From the NCBI RefSeq assembly GCF_001182895.1, contig NZ_LFQR01000036.1, positions 1-60,595 on the forward strand: a stretch of DNA of 60,595 bases, written 5' to 3'. Source of the stretch: Frateuria defendens. GTDB lineage: Bacteria; Pseudomonadota; Gammaproteobacteria; Xanthomonadales; Rhodanobacteraceae. The notes below the pieces were generated by a model. It was given only the letters and a program-made list of their open reading frames with translations. It ran no database searches and was not told the DNA's origin. The position numbers and the translations under genes were made by a program. Shown in pieces: positions 26,655 through 36,014 of this stretch (the stretch's first letter is position 1; each line of letters opens with the position of its first letter).

Positions 26655-26682
26655 GGCGGTCTGGACGTCTGGACGTCCATCT
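26655..26682. promoter_or_regulatory. Tandem 8-bp boxes resembling MetJ sites
   Basis: GGCGGTCT, GGACGTCT and GGACGTCC stand head to tail, followed by ATCT. The second and third match the E. coli MetJ box AGACGTCT at seven and six of eight positions. The site lies 12 bases beyond the 3' end of ptsI and precedes no forward gene, so a regulatory role is doubtful. Confidence 0.3.
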
Positions 26683-26694
26683 TAAGCGAAGGCT

Positions 26695-28428
26695 TCAGGC
26701 CGGCGCGATCTCGGCCAGCAGCGCCTCGACTTCCTCGTAGGTGTTCGCGTGCACCAGGCGCGCCGACTGGCGACGCAGGGCGGCGTGGTCGAGCGCGGCG
26801 AGGCGGTCGCGCACGTGCAGGATCTGGCCGGGGTGCATGCTGAACTCGGTGAGGCCGAGCGCCAGCAGCAGGGCGGTGAAGTTGGGGTCGCCGCCGATCT
26901 CGCCGCACAGGCTCACTGACTTGCCGGCGCGGCGGCCGGCCGCGATCACATAGGCGATCAGGCGCAGCAGGGCCGGCTGCAGCGGGTTGTAGATGTTGTC
27001 CAGGGCGTCGTTGCCGCGGTCGGCGGCGAGCACGTACTGGGCGAGGTCGTTGGTGCCGATGGCGAGGAAGTCGGCGTGCTCCATCAGCGCGCGCACGTTG
27101 AGCGCGGCGGCGGGCACCTCGATCATCGCGCCCACCTGGAGCTTCTCCGGCAGGTCCACGTTCTCGCGCTTGAGCTCGGCGCGCGCCAGCTTGAACAGGG
27201 TGCGCACGGCGATCAGCTCGTCCGGCTGGGTCACCATCGGCACCAGCACGCGCACCGGGCCGTAGCAGGCGGCGCGCAGGATGGCGCGGATCTGGGTGGT
27301 GAACACCGAAGGGTAGCGCAGCGACAGGCGCACGCCGCGCACGCCGAGCGCGGGGTTGTCCTCGCCGCGCAGCACCAGGCCGGCGGCATCGGCCTTGTCG
27401 GCGCCCAGGTCGAGCGTGCGGATGGTCACCGGCAGGCCGCCCATGCCGAGCACCAGGTCGCGGTAGGCGATGAACTGCTCGTCTTCCGAGGGCAGCTCCT
27501 TCTGGCGCAGGAACAGGAATTCGGTGCGGTACAGGCCCACGCCGTCGGCGCCGCGCGCGCGGGCCATGGCGATGTCGGCCGGCATCTCGGCGTTGGCGAG
27601 CAGGCGGACGCCGACGCCGTCGCGGGTGAGGGTGGGCGCATTGGCCAGCGCGGCCAGGCGGCGCCCTTCCTGCGCGGCCTCACGCTGCCAGGCGCGGTAG
27701 CGGGCGAGGTCCTGCGCGGTGGGGTGCACGATGATCTCGCCATGCTCGGCGTCGAGCAGGATCAGGTCGTCGTCGTGGATCACCGACAGCGCGTCGCGCG
27801 CGCCCACCAGCATCGGCAGGTCGAGGCTGCGGGCGAGGATGGCGCTGTGCGAATACACGCTGCCGGAGGTGGTGAGCGCGCCGAGCAGGCCGCTGCCGGT
27901 CAGGTGCGCCATGTCGGCCGGGGCCACGGTGTCGGCCACCAGGATCTCGCCCACGCGCGCGGCCAGCTTGCGTTCCTCACGGGTGGTCTGGCGCTGCAGG
28001 GCGGAGATCACGCGGCTGATGACCTGGTCGATGTCCTCCTTGCGGCTGCGCAGGTAGGGATCGTCCATCGCCTCGAACACCTTGACCAGGCGGTCGCGCT
28101 GCTTCTTGAGCGCCACGCCGGCGCGGTAGTGGCCGATGCGCACCAGCTCGTCCAGGCCGCGCAGCAGCTCGGCGTCGTCGAGCAGCAGGCTGTGCGCGTC
28201 GATGAACTCGTTGACCTCGCGCGCCAGCGCACCGTGCAGCTTGCCGCGCAGCTCATGCAGCTCCTGCCGCGCGATGTCGAGCGCGCGGTGCAGGCGCTCC
28301 AGTTCGGCCTCGATCTCCTCCTCGCCCAGCGGGCGGGTGTCCACCAGGTAGCGGCTGGGCTGCACCAGCCGGGCGCGGCCGAGGGCCATGCCGCGGGAGG
28401 CGGCGGTGCCGGACAGGGTGTGCCTCAT
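26695..28428 (-). CDS. ptsI: PTS enzyme I (phosphoenolpyruvate-protein phosphotransferase)
   Basis: A 577-residue cytoplasmic enzyme, full length, that takes phosphate from PEP and passes it to HPr. The active-site His is in SVYSHSAILARSLDLP near residue 190, within the swivelling His domain. The PEP-binding barrel shows GADGVGLYRTEFLFL and RTLDLGADK. The catalytic Cys is in VSLCGEIGGDP near 500. It is the last gene of the PTS array. No sugar permease (EIIB/EIIC) is nearby, so this is a regulatory PTS of the kind seen in Xanthomonas relatives. Confidence 0.95.
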   Translation of the reverse strand: MRHTLSGTAASRGMALGRARLVQPSRYLVDTRPLGEEEIEAELERLHRALDIARQELHELRGKLHGALAREVNEFIDAHSLLLDDAELLRGLDELVRIGHYRAGVALKKQRDRLVKVFEAMDDPYLRSRKEDIDQVISRVISALQRQTTREERKLAARVGEILVADTVAPADMAHLTGSGLLGALTTSGSVYSHSAILARSLDLPMLVGARDALSVIHDDDLILLDAEHGEIIVHPTAQDLARYRAWQREAAQEGRRLAALANAPTLTRDGVGVRLLANAEMPADIAMARARGADGVGLYRTEFLFLRQKELPSEDEQFIAYRDLVLGMGGLPVTIRTLDLGADKADAAGLVLRGEDNPALGVRGVRLSLRYPSVFTTQIRAILRAACYGPVRVLVPMVTQPDELIAVRTLFKLARAELKRENVDLPEKLQVGAMIEVPAAALNVRALMEHADFLAIGTNDLAQYVLAADRGNDALDNIYNPLQPALLRLIAYVIAAGRRAGKSVSLCGEIGGDPNFTALLLALGLTEFSMHPGQILHVRDRLAALDHAALRRQSARLVHANTYEEVEALLAEIAPA

Positions 28429-28448
28429 GGGGGCGCCCCTCTGGGGCA

Positions 28449-28547
28449 GGGAATCGGGAATCGGGAATCGGGAATAGGTAGACCCGGCGGCTTGGCTGCC
28501 GCGCGCCCTGCCGCGCCCATTCCCGATTCCCGATTCCCGATTCCCGG
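28449..28547. repeat. Inverted GGGAATCG tandem array between ptsI and ptsH
   Basis: About four copies of the 7-mer GGGAATC on the left face four copies of its complement GATTCCC on the right, around a 40-bp GC-rich loop. The whole can fold into one long hairpin. A related copy lies at 37445-37541. Being transcribed between ptsH and ptsI, it could lower ptsI expression or stabilise the upstream message. Confidence 0.8.
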
Positions 28548-28555
28548 CTTCACCG

Positions 28556-28825
28556 TCACGCGCCCTCGTCGAACTTGCGGTCGAACAGGTCGACCACGGC
28601 GTCCAGCGCCGCGGCCTCGTCGGCGCCGTCCGCGCGCACGGTGAGCGGCGTGCCGAGGCCGGCCGCCAGCATCATCACGCCCATGATGCTCTGCGCGTTG
28701 ACCTCGCGGCCCTTGCTGACCAGCCACACGGTGGACCTGAAGCTGTGCACCAGCTGCACCAGCTTGGCCGAGGCGCGCGCGTGCAGGCCGAGCTTGTTGG
28801 AAACGACGATCTCTTTCTCAAGCAT
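28556..28825 (-). CDS. ptsH: Phosphocarrier protein HPr
   Basis: An 89-residue HPr. His15 in the GLHARAS motif accepts phosphate from enzyme I. A serine in the AQSIMGVMML motif (Ser46 equivalent) is the site used by HPr kinase, which is encoded three genes upstream. The two sites together show a regulatory PTS. It overlaps the EIIA gene by eight bases. Confidence 0.95.
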   Translation of the reverse strand: MLEKEIVVSNKLGLHARASAKLVQLVHSFRSTVWLVSKGREVNAQSIMGVMMLAAGLGTPLTVRADGADEAAALDAVVDLFDRKFDEGA

Positions 28826-29210
28826 GGTCGATCAGGATTCCCCCGCGGCCGCCGCTGGCCGCGATCTGCGCCAGTTCGTCGAGCGGTTTCTCCGCATAGT
28901 TGAGCACGCGCAGCAGCATCGGCAGGTTGAGCCCCGACACACAATGCAGATGCACTCCCAGTTCCCCCAGCGACAGGCCGATGTTGCAGGGCGTGGCGCC
29001 GTACAGGTCGGCCAGCACCAGCACGCCCTCGCCGCTGTCCAGCTCGCGCGCGTGGCGCTCGGTGAGCGAGCGCATGACGTCGGTGTCGGCCACGGCCGGC
29101 ACCTCCACCGCATCCACGCGCAGCGGCAGATTGGGCATGACGTGGCGGGCGGCGGAGATCAACGCCTTGCCGACCGCCTCGTGGGTCATCAGCAGCACGC
29201 CGACGCTCAT
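28818..29210 (-). CDS. PTS mannose-type EIIA protein
   Basis: A 130-residue EIIA of the mannose/sorbose family (PF03610). The phospho-acceptor His is in VLLMTHEAVG near residue 9, and DLYGATPCN matches the conserved second loop. No EIIB, EIIC or EIID gene is nearby, so it is probably a regulatory phosphate acceptor. ATG 29210 is chosen because GGAG sits eight bases upstream; the longer frame to 29249 overlaps rapZ. Confidence 0.9.
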   Translation of the reverse strand: MSVGVLLMTHEAVGKALISAARHVMPNLPLRVDAVEVPAVADTDVMRSLTERHARELDSGEGVLVLADLYGATPCNIGLSLGELGVHLHCVSGLNLPMLLRVLNYAEKPLDELAQIAASGGRGGILIDHA

Positions 29211-29245
29211 GGACGTGCTCCGCTGGGTTCGCTGTGGCGCATGGA

Positions 29246-30148
29246 TCACCCGAGCTCGCGGTGGTAGGTGAGCACGCTCTCATGCTCGCGCAGGGCGCGA
29301 TAGTGGGCGGCCAGTTTCTCGACCAGGTAGACCGAGCGGTGCCGCCCGCCGGTGCAGCCGATGGCGACGGTGACGTAGCTGCGGTCGTCCTGCTCGAAGC
29401 GCGGCAGCCAGGCGTCCAGCCAGCGGGCCGTGTCGTCGAAGTATTCGCGCACCAGCGGCTGCGCTTCCAGGTAGTCGCGCACCGGCGCGTCCTTGCCCGA
29501 GAGCGGGCGCAGCGGCGCCTCCCAGTGCGGGTTGGGCAGGCAGCGCGCGTCGAACACGAAGTCCGCGTCCAGCGGCAGGCCGCGGCGGAAGGCGAAGGAC
29601 TGGAACATCAGCGTGAGCCCGCCGGCGGCCTGGGCGTAGCCGGTGGCGATCAGCCGGCGCAGCTGGTGCACGTTGAGCTCGCTGGAGTCGATCACCTTCT
29701 CGGCGATGGCGATCAGCGGACGCAGCAGGCGGCGCTCGGTGGCGATGGCGTCGGCCAGCGACACGCCGCGCAGCGCCAGCGGATGGCGGCGGCGGGTTTC
29801 CGAGTAGCGCTTGACCAGCGCCTCGTCGCTGCAGTCGAGGAATACCAGGTGCACCTGCACGCCGCTGGCCGCCAGCGCGGACAGCACGTAGGGCATCTGC
29901 TGCAGGTCCTCGCCGGGGTTGCGCACGTCCACGCCCACCGCGATGCGCTGCTGGGCCGGGGCGCGGTTGCGCCGCGCCGACTCCACCAGCTGCGGCAGCA
30001 GGCCGGTGGGCAGGTTGTCCACGCAGTAGAAGCCGAGGTCCTCCAGGGCGCGCAGCGCCACCGTCTTGCCGCCGCCGGACATGCCGGTGAGCACGACGAG
30101 GTGGATGGCCCTGGCGGCGCTGGGGCTGGTCGGGCTGGATTCGCTCAT
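29246..30148 (-). CDS. rapZ: RNase adapter / nucleotide-binding protein RapZ
   Basis: A 300-residue RapZ (YvcJ/YhbJ) protein. Walker A is GMSGGGKTVALRALEDLGFYCVDNLP near residues 22-47. The C-terminal domain carries IGCTGGRHRSVYLVEKL and HESVLTYHRELG. In E. coli RapZ senses glucosamine-6-phosphate and delivers the sRNA GlmZ to RNase E; outside enteric bacteria the target is often unknown. It lies four bases after hprK. Confidence 0.93.
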   Translation of the reverse strand: MSESSPTSPSAARAIHLVVLTGMSGGGKTVALRALEDLGFYCVDNLPTGLLPQLVESARRNRAPAQQRIAVGVDVRNPGEDLQQMPYVLSALAASGVQVHLVFLDCSDEALVKRYSETRRRHPLALRGVSLADAIATERRLLRPLIAIAEKVIDSSELNVHQLRRLIATGYAQAAGGLTLMFQSFAFRRGLPLDADFVFDARCLPNPHWEAPLRPLSGKDAPVRDYLEAQPLVREYFDDTARWLDAWLPRFEQDDRSYVTVAIGCTGGRHRSVYLVEKLAAHYRALREHESVLTYHRELG

Positions 30149-30152
30149 GCGG

Positions 30153-31103
30153 TCACCACGGTTGCAGCCGGCGCATCTGGTGCGCCTGGCGGTCGATGAA
30201 GGTCTGCGCCGGGTCGATGCCCTTGCTCTTGAGCATGTGGCTGCGCACGGCCGCCTCCACCAGCACGGCGAGGTTGCGGCCCGGTGCCACCGGGATGGTG
30301 ATCATCGGCACCTGCACCTCGAAGATCTCGCGGTGGCCGACGTCGCCGGTGAGGCGGGCGAGGGCGTCGGTGTCCTCGCCGTCGCGCAGCGGCTTCAGGT
30401 GGATCACCAGGCGCAGGTACTTGGACGGCTTGACCGCGGTGTGGCCGAACATCTCGCGCACGTTGAGCACACCCAGGCCCCGCACTTCGAGCAGGTCCTG
30501 CAGCAGTTCGGGGCAGTTGCCGTCGATCACGTCGGGGGCGATCAGGGTGAACTCGGTGGCGTCGTCGGCCACCAGGCGGTGGCCGCGGCTGATCAGCTCC
30601 AGCGCCAGCTCGCTCTTGCCGGAGCCCGATTCGCCGGTGATCAGCACGCCGATGGAGAACACCTCCAGGAACACGCCGTGCAGGGTGATGCGCGGCGCCA
30701 GCATGCGCGCCAGGTGGTATTGCAGCCAGGTGAGCAGCTCGTGGCCGCGCTTGGAGCTGATCCACAGCGGGGTGTCGGTTTCCTCCGCCACCTCGCGCAG
30801 GTCGGCGGGGATCGGCTGGTCCTTGGTCACGATCAGCGCCACCGGGCGCGAGGCGGCGATCTTGTGGATCACCTCCCAGCGGGAGCGCGAGTCGAGGCCG
30901 TCGAGGAAGTTCAGCTCCTCGGTGCCGATGATCTGCACCTTGTTGGGGTAGATCACGTTGAGGTAGCCGATCAGCGAGGGGCGGCGGCTGGTGGTGGCGC
31001 CGCGTTCGAGCACGCGGCCCTCGCCGCGCATGCCGGACACCCAGCGCAGCGCCATGCGCTCGTGGACGCCGTCGAACAGTTGTCGTGCGGTGAGCCGGTC
31101 CAA
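30153..31103 (-). CDS. hprK: HPr kinase/phosphorylase
   Basis: A 316-residue enzyme that phosphorylates and dephosphorylates the regulatory serine of HPr. Walker A is [32 protein letters not shown] near residue 150. The signature [15 protein letters not shown] follows near 200, and the C-terminal helix carries [15 protein letters not shown]. The start is TTG at 31103 ([12 protein letters not shown]), with AGGA nine bases upstream. The frame stays open far upstream, but that extension is not HprK-like. The gene opens the hprK-rapZ-EIIA-HPr-ptsI unit. Confidence 0.92.
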   Translation of the reverse strand: MDRLTARQLFDGVHERMALRWVSGMRGEGRVLERGATTSRRPSLIGYLNVIYPNKVQIIGTEELNFLDGLDSRSRWEVIHKIAASRPVALIVTKDQPIPADLREVAEETDTPLWISSKRGHELLTWLQYHLARMLAPRITLHGVFLEVFSIGVLITGESGSGKSELALELISRGHRLVADDATEFTLIAPDVIDGNCPELLQDLLEVRGLGVLNVREMFGHTAVKPSKYLRLVIHLKPLRDGEDTDALARLTGDVGHREIFEVQVPMITIPVAPGRNLAVLVEAAVRSHMLKSKGIDPAQTFIDRQAHQMRRLQPW

Positions 31104-31370
31104 GCCTTCGGTTCCTGTGCCGTAGGCGCCTATTGTGCCAGTTCGGCCCGCCGACCGCCGTGCGGGCGGGGTGCGGCGAACCGTCGTCCGCGGCGGGGCG
31201 GCAAGGCGGGTGGCCTGCTTTCCCGGCGAATCGCGCGAAGACGCCGCGAGGCGCGCCGGATGAAGGGGAGGGGGCCGGCGTCTCGATCCCCGGCGCCGCG
31301 CTCCGCTCCACGGCCGGCGCCGCGCAACGGGAGGGCTTTCGGGCTTTTGGGGCGAGCGCCAAAACGAACA

Positions 31371-31393
31371 CGGCCCGCCGAAGTGGCGGGCCG
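31371..31393 (-). terminator. Hairpin after hpf, in the 314-bp hpf-hprK gap
   Basis: CGGCCCGCC and GGCGGGCCG form a perfect 9-bp stem around GAAGT. On the reverse strand the stem is followed by TGTTCGTTTT, a weak U-tract. It lies 25 bases after the hpf stop codon and would separate rpoN-hpf from hprK and the PTS genes. The rest of the gap, 31104-31370, shows no EIIA-Ntr coding sequence in any frame I read. Confidence 0.6.
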
Positions 31394-31417
31394 CATCCAT
31401 AGGCCGGGGCGGGAGGT

Positions 31418-31744
31418 TCAGACGAACTGGTGCTGTTCCTCGCGCACGGCGCGTTGCTGCTTGTTGGTGACCTTTTGTCGGTGCTTTCGCAACTGGGCGG
31501 CCAGCTTGTCGAACAGCAGATCGATCGAGGCGTACATGTTCGGCTCGGCCGCCTCGGCATGGAGCTTGGCGCCGTTGACGGTGAGGGTGCCGTCGGCGCG
31601 CTGCTGCAAGCGGTCGACCGAGAGCACGATGGCGAGATTGATGGATTTCTCGTCGAGGCGAGTCAAGCGGTCGAGCTTGGCGGTGGCGTAGTCGCGCAGG
31701 GCCTGGGTCACTTCGATCTGCTGGCCGCTGAGTTGGAATTGCAT
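31418..31744 (-). CDS. hpf: Ribosome hibernation promoting factor (short HPF/RaiA type)
   Basis: A 108-residue ribosome-associated inhibitor. It has the beta-alpha-beta fold of the S30AE family ([30 protein letters not shown], then [30 protein letters not shown]). It binds the decoding centre and promotes 70S-100S dimers in stationary phase. It follows rpoN, the classical order in proteobacteria. Confidence 0.95.
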   Translation of the reverse strand: MQFQLSGQQIEVTQALRDYATAKLDRLTRLDEKSINLAIVLSVDRLQQRADGTLTVNGAKLHAEAAEPNMYASIDLLFDKLAAQLRKHRQKVTNKQQRAVREEQHQFV

Positions 31745-31880
31745 AAGCGCCTCCTGGGTAGTTGCCGCCTGCGGCGGCGTGGTAGCGACACGGCGTCGGA
31801 TCGCCGCATCCTCGACTCAACTTTTGCGCTCGCTCTTTCGTGAAGCAAGACGCCCGCAGTGCGCGCAAGTTCCCGCGCGT

Positions 31881-33338
31881 TCAGCCGGCGCGCTGGCGTT
31901 CGCTGGAGCTGGGGATACGCAGGGCCTCCCGGTATTTGGCTACGGTGCGGCGCGCCACCTGGATGCCCTTGCGGCGCAGTTCCTCGGCGATCGCCTGGTC
32001 GGAGAACGGTTTGCGCGGGTCTTCCGCGTCGATCAGCTTGCGCAGCATGGCCTGGATCGCGGTGGCGGACGCGCCGCCGCCGTCCTCGGTGGACACGCCG
32101 CTGGAGAAGAAATACTTGAGCTCGAAGGTGCCGCGCGGGGTGTGGATGTATTTGCGCGTGGTGACGCGGGAGATGGTGGACTCGTGCATGCCCACTTCCT
32201 CCGCCACCTCGCGCAGCACCAGCGGGTGCATCGCCTCGGGGCCGTAGTCGAGGAAGGCGCTCTGCCGGTGCACGATCGCCTCGGCCACCTTGAGCAGGGT
32301 CTCGGCGCGCGATTCGAGGCTTTTCAGCAGCCAGCGCGCCTCCTGCAACTGGCCGCGCATCCAGCTCGCATCCGCGCCGCGGGCCTGCGCGATCAGGCTG
32401 CAGTAGTGCTGGTTGAGGCCCACGCGCGGCTGGCAGTCCGGGTTGAGCGCCACGCGCCAGCGGTTGCCGTCCTTGAGCGCGTAGACGTCCGGCACGACGT
32501 ATTCCACCGGCGTGGTGTCCAGCGCCGCGCCGGGGCGCGGGTCCAGGCCGCGGATCAGTAGCGAGGCGGCGGTCACGTCCTCCTCGGCGGCGCGCAGGCG
32601 GCGGGCCAGGCGGGCGATGTCGTTGCGGGCCAGCAGTTCCAGCTCGCCTTCCACGATGGCCAGCGCCAGTTCGCGCCGCGGCGTGTCGGGGGCGAGCTGT
32701 TCCAGCTGCGCGCCCAGGCAGTCGCGCAGGTCGAGGCTGGCGATGCCGGCGGGGTCGAAGCGCTGCACCTGCCGGCGCACGGCCTCCACTTCCTCGAGGG
32801 TGGCGTGCAGGTGCGGCGGCAGCGCGGCGAGCACGCCGTCGAGGCCGTCGCTGAGGTAGCCGTCGCCGTTCAGCGCGTCGATGATGACGGTGGCGATGGC
32901 TTGCTCGCGGGCGCTGAAGGGTGCGAGGTTAAGCTGCCAAAGCAGGTGTTCCTGCAGCGACTCGGGGGCGGCGCGCTGCGGCTCGAAGTCGTCCTCGCCG
33001 CGGGCGGCGGAGCCGTTGCCGAAGCTGCCGAGGCTGAAGTCGATCGGCGCCTCGCCGGCGCCGTCGCCGTCGGCCCAGGCCGGCGCTTCGTCGGGGTCGT
33101 GGTCGGCCGCGGAGGCGGCCGGCGCGGCGGCCGCGCCGTCGTAGGCCTCGGCGTGTTCCTCGGCGGTTTCCTCCTGTGCCTCGACCTCTTCCAGCTCAAG
33201 CAGCGGGTTGCTCTCGGCGATCTGGCGCAACTCGACCTCGAGCTCCAGCTGCGACAGTTGCAGCAACCGGATCGCCTGCTGCAGCTGCGGCGTCAGGGTG
33301 AGCTGCTGGTTGAGGCGGAACTGCAGTCCGGGTTTCAT
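31881..33338 (-). CDS. rpoN: RNA polymerase sigma-54 factor
   Basis: A 485-residue sigma-N. The N-terminal activator-interaction region (LQFRLNQQLTLTPQLQQAIRLLQLS) comes first, then an acidic linker of about 80 residues. The core-binding domain and HTH (MHESTISRVTTRKYI, then RGTFELKYFFSSGV) follow. The RpoN box ARRTVAKYREALRIPSS is at the C-terminus. It directs RNA polymerase to -24/-12 promoters under AAA+ activators. It is downstream of lptB with about 100 bp between, the usual order. Confidence 0.96.
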   Translation of the reverse strand: MKPGLQFRLNQQLTLTPQLQQAIRLLQLSQLELEVELRQIAESNPLLELEEVEAQEETAEEHAEAYDGAAAAPAASAADHDPDEAPAWADGDGAGEAPIDFSLGSFGNGSAARGEDDFEPQRAAPESLQEHLLWQLNLAPFSAREQAIATVIIDALNGDGYLSDGLDGVLAALPPHLHATLEEVEAVRRQVQRFDPAGIASLDLRDCLGAQLEQLAPDTPRRELALAIVEGELELLARNDIARLARRLRAAEEDVTAASLLIRGLDPRPGAALDTTPVEYVVPDVYALKDGNRWRVALNPDCQPRVGLNQHYCSLIAQARGADASWMRGQLQEARWLLKSLESRAETLLKVAEAIVHRQSAFLDYGPEAMHPLVLREVAEEVGMHESTISRVTTRKYIHTPRGTFELKYFFSSGVSTEDGGGASATAIQAMLRKLIDAEDPRKPFSDQAIAEELRRKGIQVARRTVAKYREALRIPSSSERQRAG

Positions 33339-33439
33339 GCCTGCCGGGTCTGGGTACTACTCGGAGGGTCATCCTAACCCGTCGCCTGTTAGGCGGCCAT
33401 AGTGGTCCGCCTAGGCCGTTCGGTGGGATATCGCGGGGG

Positions 33440-34159
<720 letters not shown>

Positions 34160-34162
34160 CGA

Positions 34163-34753
34163 TCACTTGCCCCCGGTGGGCGCGGGCTGGGCCGGGGCGG
34201 GCTTGGCCGGCGCGCCGGCCGGCTGCTTGTTCTTGGGCAGGAAGGTCATATGCACACGCCCGTCGGTGCCGCTGGAGCCGGTCATCTCGCTGGTCTGCGT
34301 GTTGTAGGTGAGCTTGTCGCCGTGCGCCTCGCCGCGGCCCTGCTGCTTGACGACGGCGTTGCCGGTGAGCACGGCGATGCCGTTGATGTTGTCGTAGTCC
34401 AGCGTGGCCGCGTCGCCCTGCATCAGGTTGTTGCTGTCGTCCAGCTGCTGCACGTGCGCCGGCTTGCCGGTGACCACGATGCGGCTGATGTTCTCCTCGG
34501 CGTCGAAGTACACCTTGGCGAGGTCGCCGGTGAGCTTGAGCGTGCCCTGGGTGATGATCACGTTGCCGGTCAGCGTGCTGATGCTGTTGGGCTTCTGGAA
34601 GCCGTTGAAGGAGTTCGCGTTCTCCACGTTCATGGGCTTGTTGCGGTCGTCCTGCTTGGCGAGGGCGGGCAGGGCGGCGAGCAGTCCGAGCGCCAGGGTG
34701 GCGGCCTTAAGAACGCTTGCGTTGGCGCGGCGGGAAAGTGGCGCGGACATCAT
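34163..34753 (-). CDS. lptA: LPS transport periplasmic protein LptA
   Basis: A 196-residue OstA/LptA protein forming the periplasmic beta-jellyroll bridge. The signal peptide ends in ALPALA. The body has repeated beta segments (NVIITQGTLKLTGDLAKVYFD, GDAATLDYDNINGIAVLTGNAVV) and a Pro/Ala-rich tail. The start is an ATG ATG pair at 34753/34750 with GGAG seven bases upstream. It overlaps the end of lptC by 47 bases, an unusually long overlap. Confidence 0.92.
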   Translation of the reverse strand: MMSAPLSRRANASVLKAATLALGLLAALPALAKQDDRNKPMNVENANSFNGFQKPNSISTLTGNVIITQGTLKLTGDLAKVYFDAEENISRIVVTGKPAHVQQLDDSNNLMQGDAATLDYDNINGIAVLTGNAVVKQQGRGEAHGDKLTYNTQTSEMTGSSGTDGRVHMTFLPKNKQPAGAPAKPAPAQPAPTGGK

Positions 34754-35312
34754 TGAGCAGCTCCAGATGCTTGTCGTTGAGGTTGGCACGCATGCCAACC
34801 CCGCTCATTGTACTGGCGCCCTGCACCATCAGGGCCGGCGCGGCGGTTTCCATGCGGTTGTCCTTGGGCCAGGCGGTGACGTCGCTGGTGTGCAGGTCGG
34901 CCGCGGCGGTGTCGGCGTAGGCGGGGCGGTGCATGTTCACCTTGCCCTGCAGCTTGATCACGGTGCCGCTCTTGTCGACCCAGCCGTACTGGGAGTCGCC
35001 CTTCCAGTCGGGCACGCCCGGGTCCTTGGAGGGCAGGTCGAAGCGGGGCGCGTTGAGGTAGAGCGAGTCGTCGCCCTCGCGCCGGTCCGCGCGCGGGCCG
35101 TTGAGGCGCAGCGAGGGCAGGCCGTCCTGGCCGTAGACCTCGCCGTTGAAGTTGTACAGCGTGTAGCCCGAGCGCGGCGGGCCGACGAAGTCGTTGGACC
35201 TGGGGCCCGGGCCGATCCACCACAGCAGCAGCTGGCCCGCGCCCGTGGCGATCGCCAGCACCACGATGGCGGCCGGCAGGCGGCGGTCGCGCAGCCAGGC
35301 GAGCGGGTTCAT
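34707..35312 (-). CDS. lptC: LPS export protein LptC
   Basis: A 201-residue bitopic protein that hands LPS from LptB2FG to LptA. One N-terminal membrane helix (LPAAIVVLAIATGAGQLLLWW) precedes a periplasmic beta-jellyroll containing SGYTLYNFNGEVYGQDG and KLQGKVNMHRPAY. It overlaps the end of kdsC by four bases and lptA by 47. Confidence 0.9.
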   Translation of the reverse strand: MNPLAWLRDRRLPAAIVVLAIATGAGQLLLWWIGPGPRSNDFVGPPRSGYTLYNFNGEVYGQDGLPSLRLNGPRADRREGDDSLYLNAPRFDLPSKDPGVPDWKGDSQYGWVDKSGTVIKLQGKVNMHRPAYADTAAADLHTSDVTAWPKDNRMETAAPALMVQGASTMSGVGMRANLNDKHLELLNDVRATFPPRQRKRS

Positions 35313-35851
35313 CGCCAGCGCTCCCGCTCGGCGTCGCCCTTGCCCTGCGCCTGGATGATCAGGTCGCACACCTCGCGCACGGCGCCGTGACCGCCGGGCA
35401 GGCGGGTCTGCCAGTGCGCCGCCTCGCTCACCCACGGGTGCGCGTTGGCCACCGCCACCGCGAGCCCGGCGAGGCGCATCGGCGGCAGGTCGGGCAGGTC
35501 GTCGCCCACGAAGGCGGCCTGCTCGGGCGCGAGGCCGAGCGCGTCGAGCAGTTCTTCGAGGGTGGCGCGCTTGTCGCCCTGGCCCTGGTAGACGTGGGCG
35601 ATGCCCAGCTCCTCCATGCGCAGCGTCACCGGGTGGCTGATCCGCGCGCTGCAGATCGCCACCTGCACGCCGTTGGCCTGCAGGCGCTTCAGGCCGAGCC
35701 CGTCGTGCACGTGGAAGATCTTGGCCTCGTGGCCGTCCTCGCCGTACCACAGGCGGCCGTCGGTGAGGGTGCCGTCCACGTCGAACACCGCCAGGCGGAT
35801 GCGGGCGGCGCGGGCGAGGACGTCGGCGGGAAGGTCGGAGAGGTAGCTCAT
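35309..35851 (-). CDS. kdsC: KDO-8-phosphate phosphatase KdsC
   Basis: A 180-residue HAD phosphatase that releases phosphate from Kdo-8-phosphate. Motif I is FDVDGTLTDG near residue 20. Motif II serine is in ICSARISHPV, where many homologues read SGRxS. The motif III lysine is in GQGDKRATLEELL, and motif IV is GDDLPDLPPM. The start is ATG 35851 (MSYLSDLP); the longer frame lacks conservation. It lies downstream of kdsD with a 163-bp gap. Confidence 0.92.
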   Translation of the reverse strand: MSYLSDLPADVLARAARIRLAVFDVDGTLTDGRLWYGEDGHEAKIFHVHDGLGLKRLQANGVQVAICSARISHPVTLRMEELGIAHVYQGQGDKRATLEELLDALGLAPEQAAFVGDDLPDLPPMRLAGLAVAVANAHPWVSEAAHWQTRLPGGHGAVREVCDLIIQAQGKGDAERERWR

Positions 35852-36014
35852 GCGTGGCGAGGGATGCGGGAGGTCAGGGCCGGTGCGTCGGTCGGGGGGA
35901 GCGCCGCTGGCGCGTCGGGGCCGCGGCGCGGTCCGGGCCGGCAAGCTTATCGGATCGGGACGGCGCTGCGGCCTCGTGGTTCAGCCATCCGGCCGTGTCC
36001 GGCGGCTTTCGCCA

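Noticed and set aside
28449-28547. GGGAATC arrays as a CRISPR array
   Set aside because: 7-bp units in inverted arms, no spacers of constant length and no cas genes.
31104-31868. Upstream extension of hprK to a 571-residue protein
   Set aside because: The extension crosses hpf on the same strand and lacks HprK features; TTG 31103 has a proper ribosome site.
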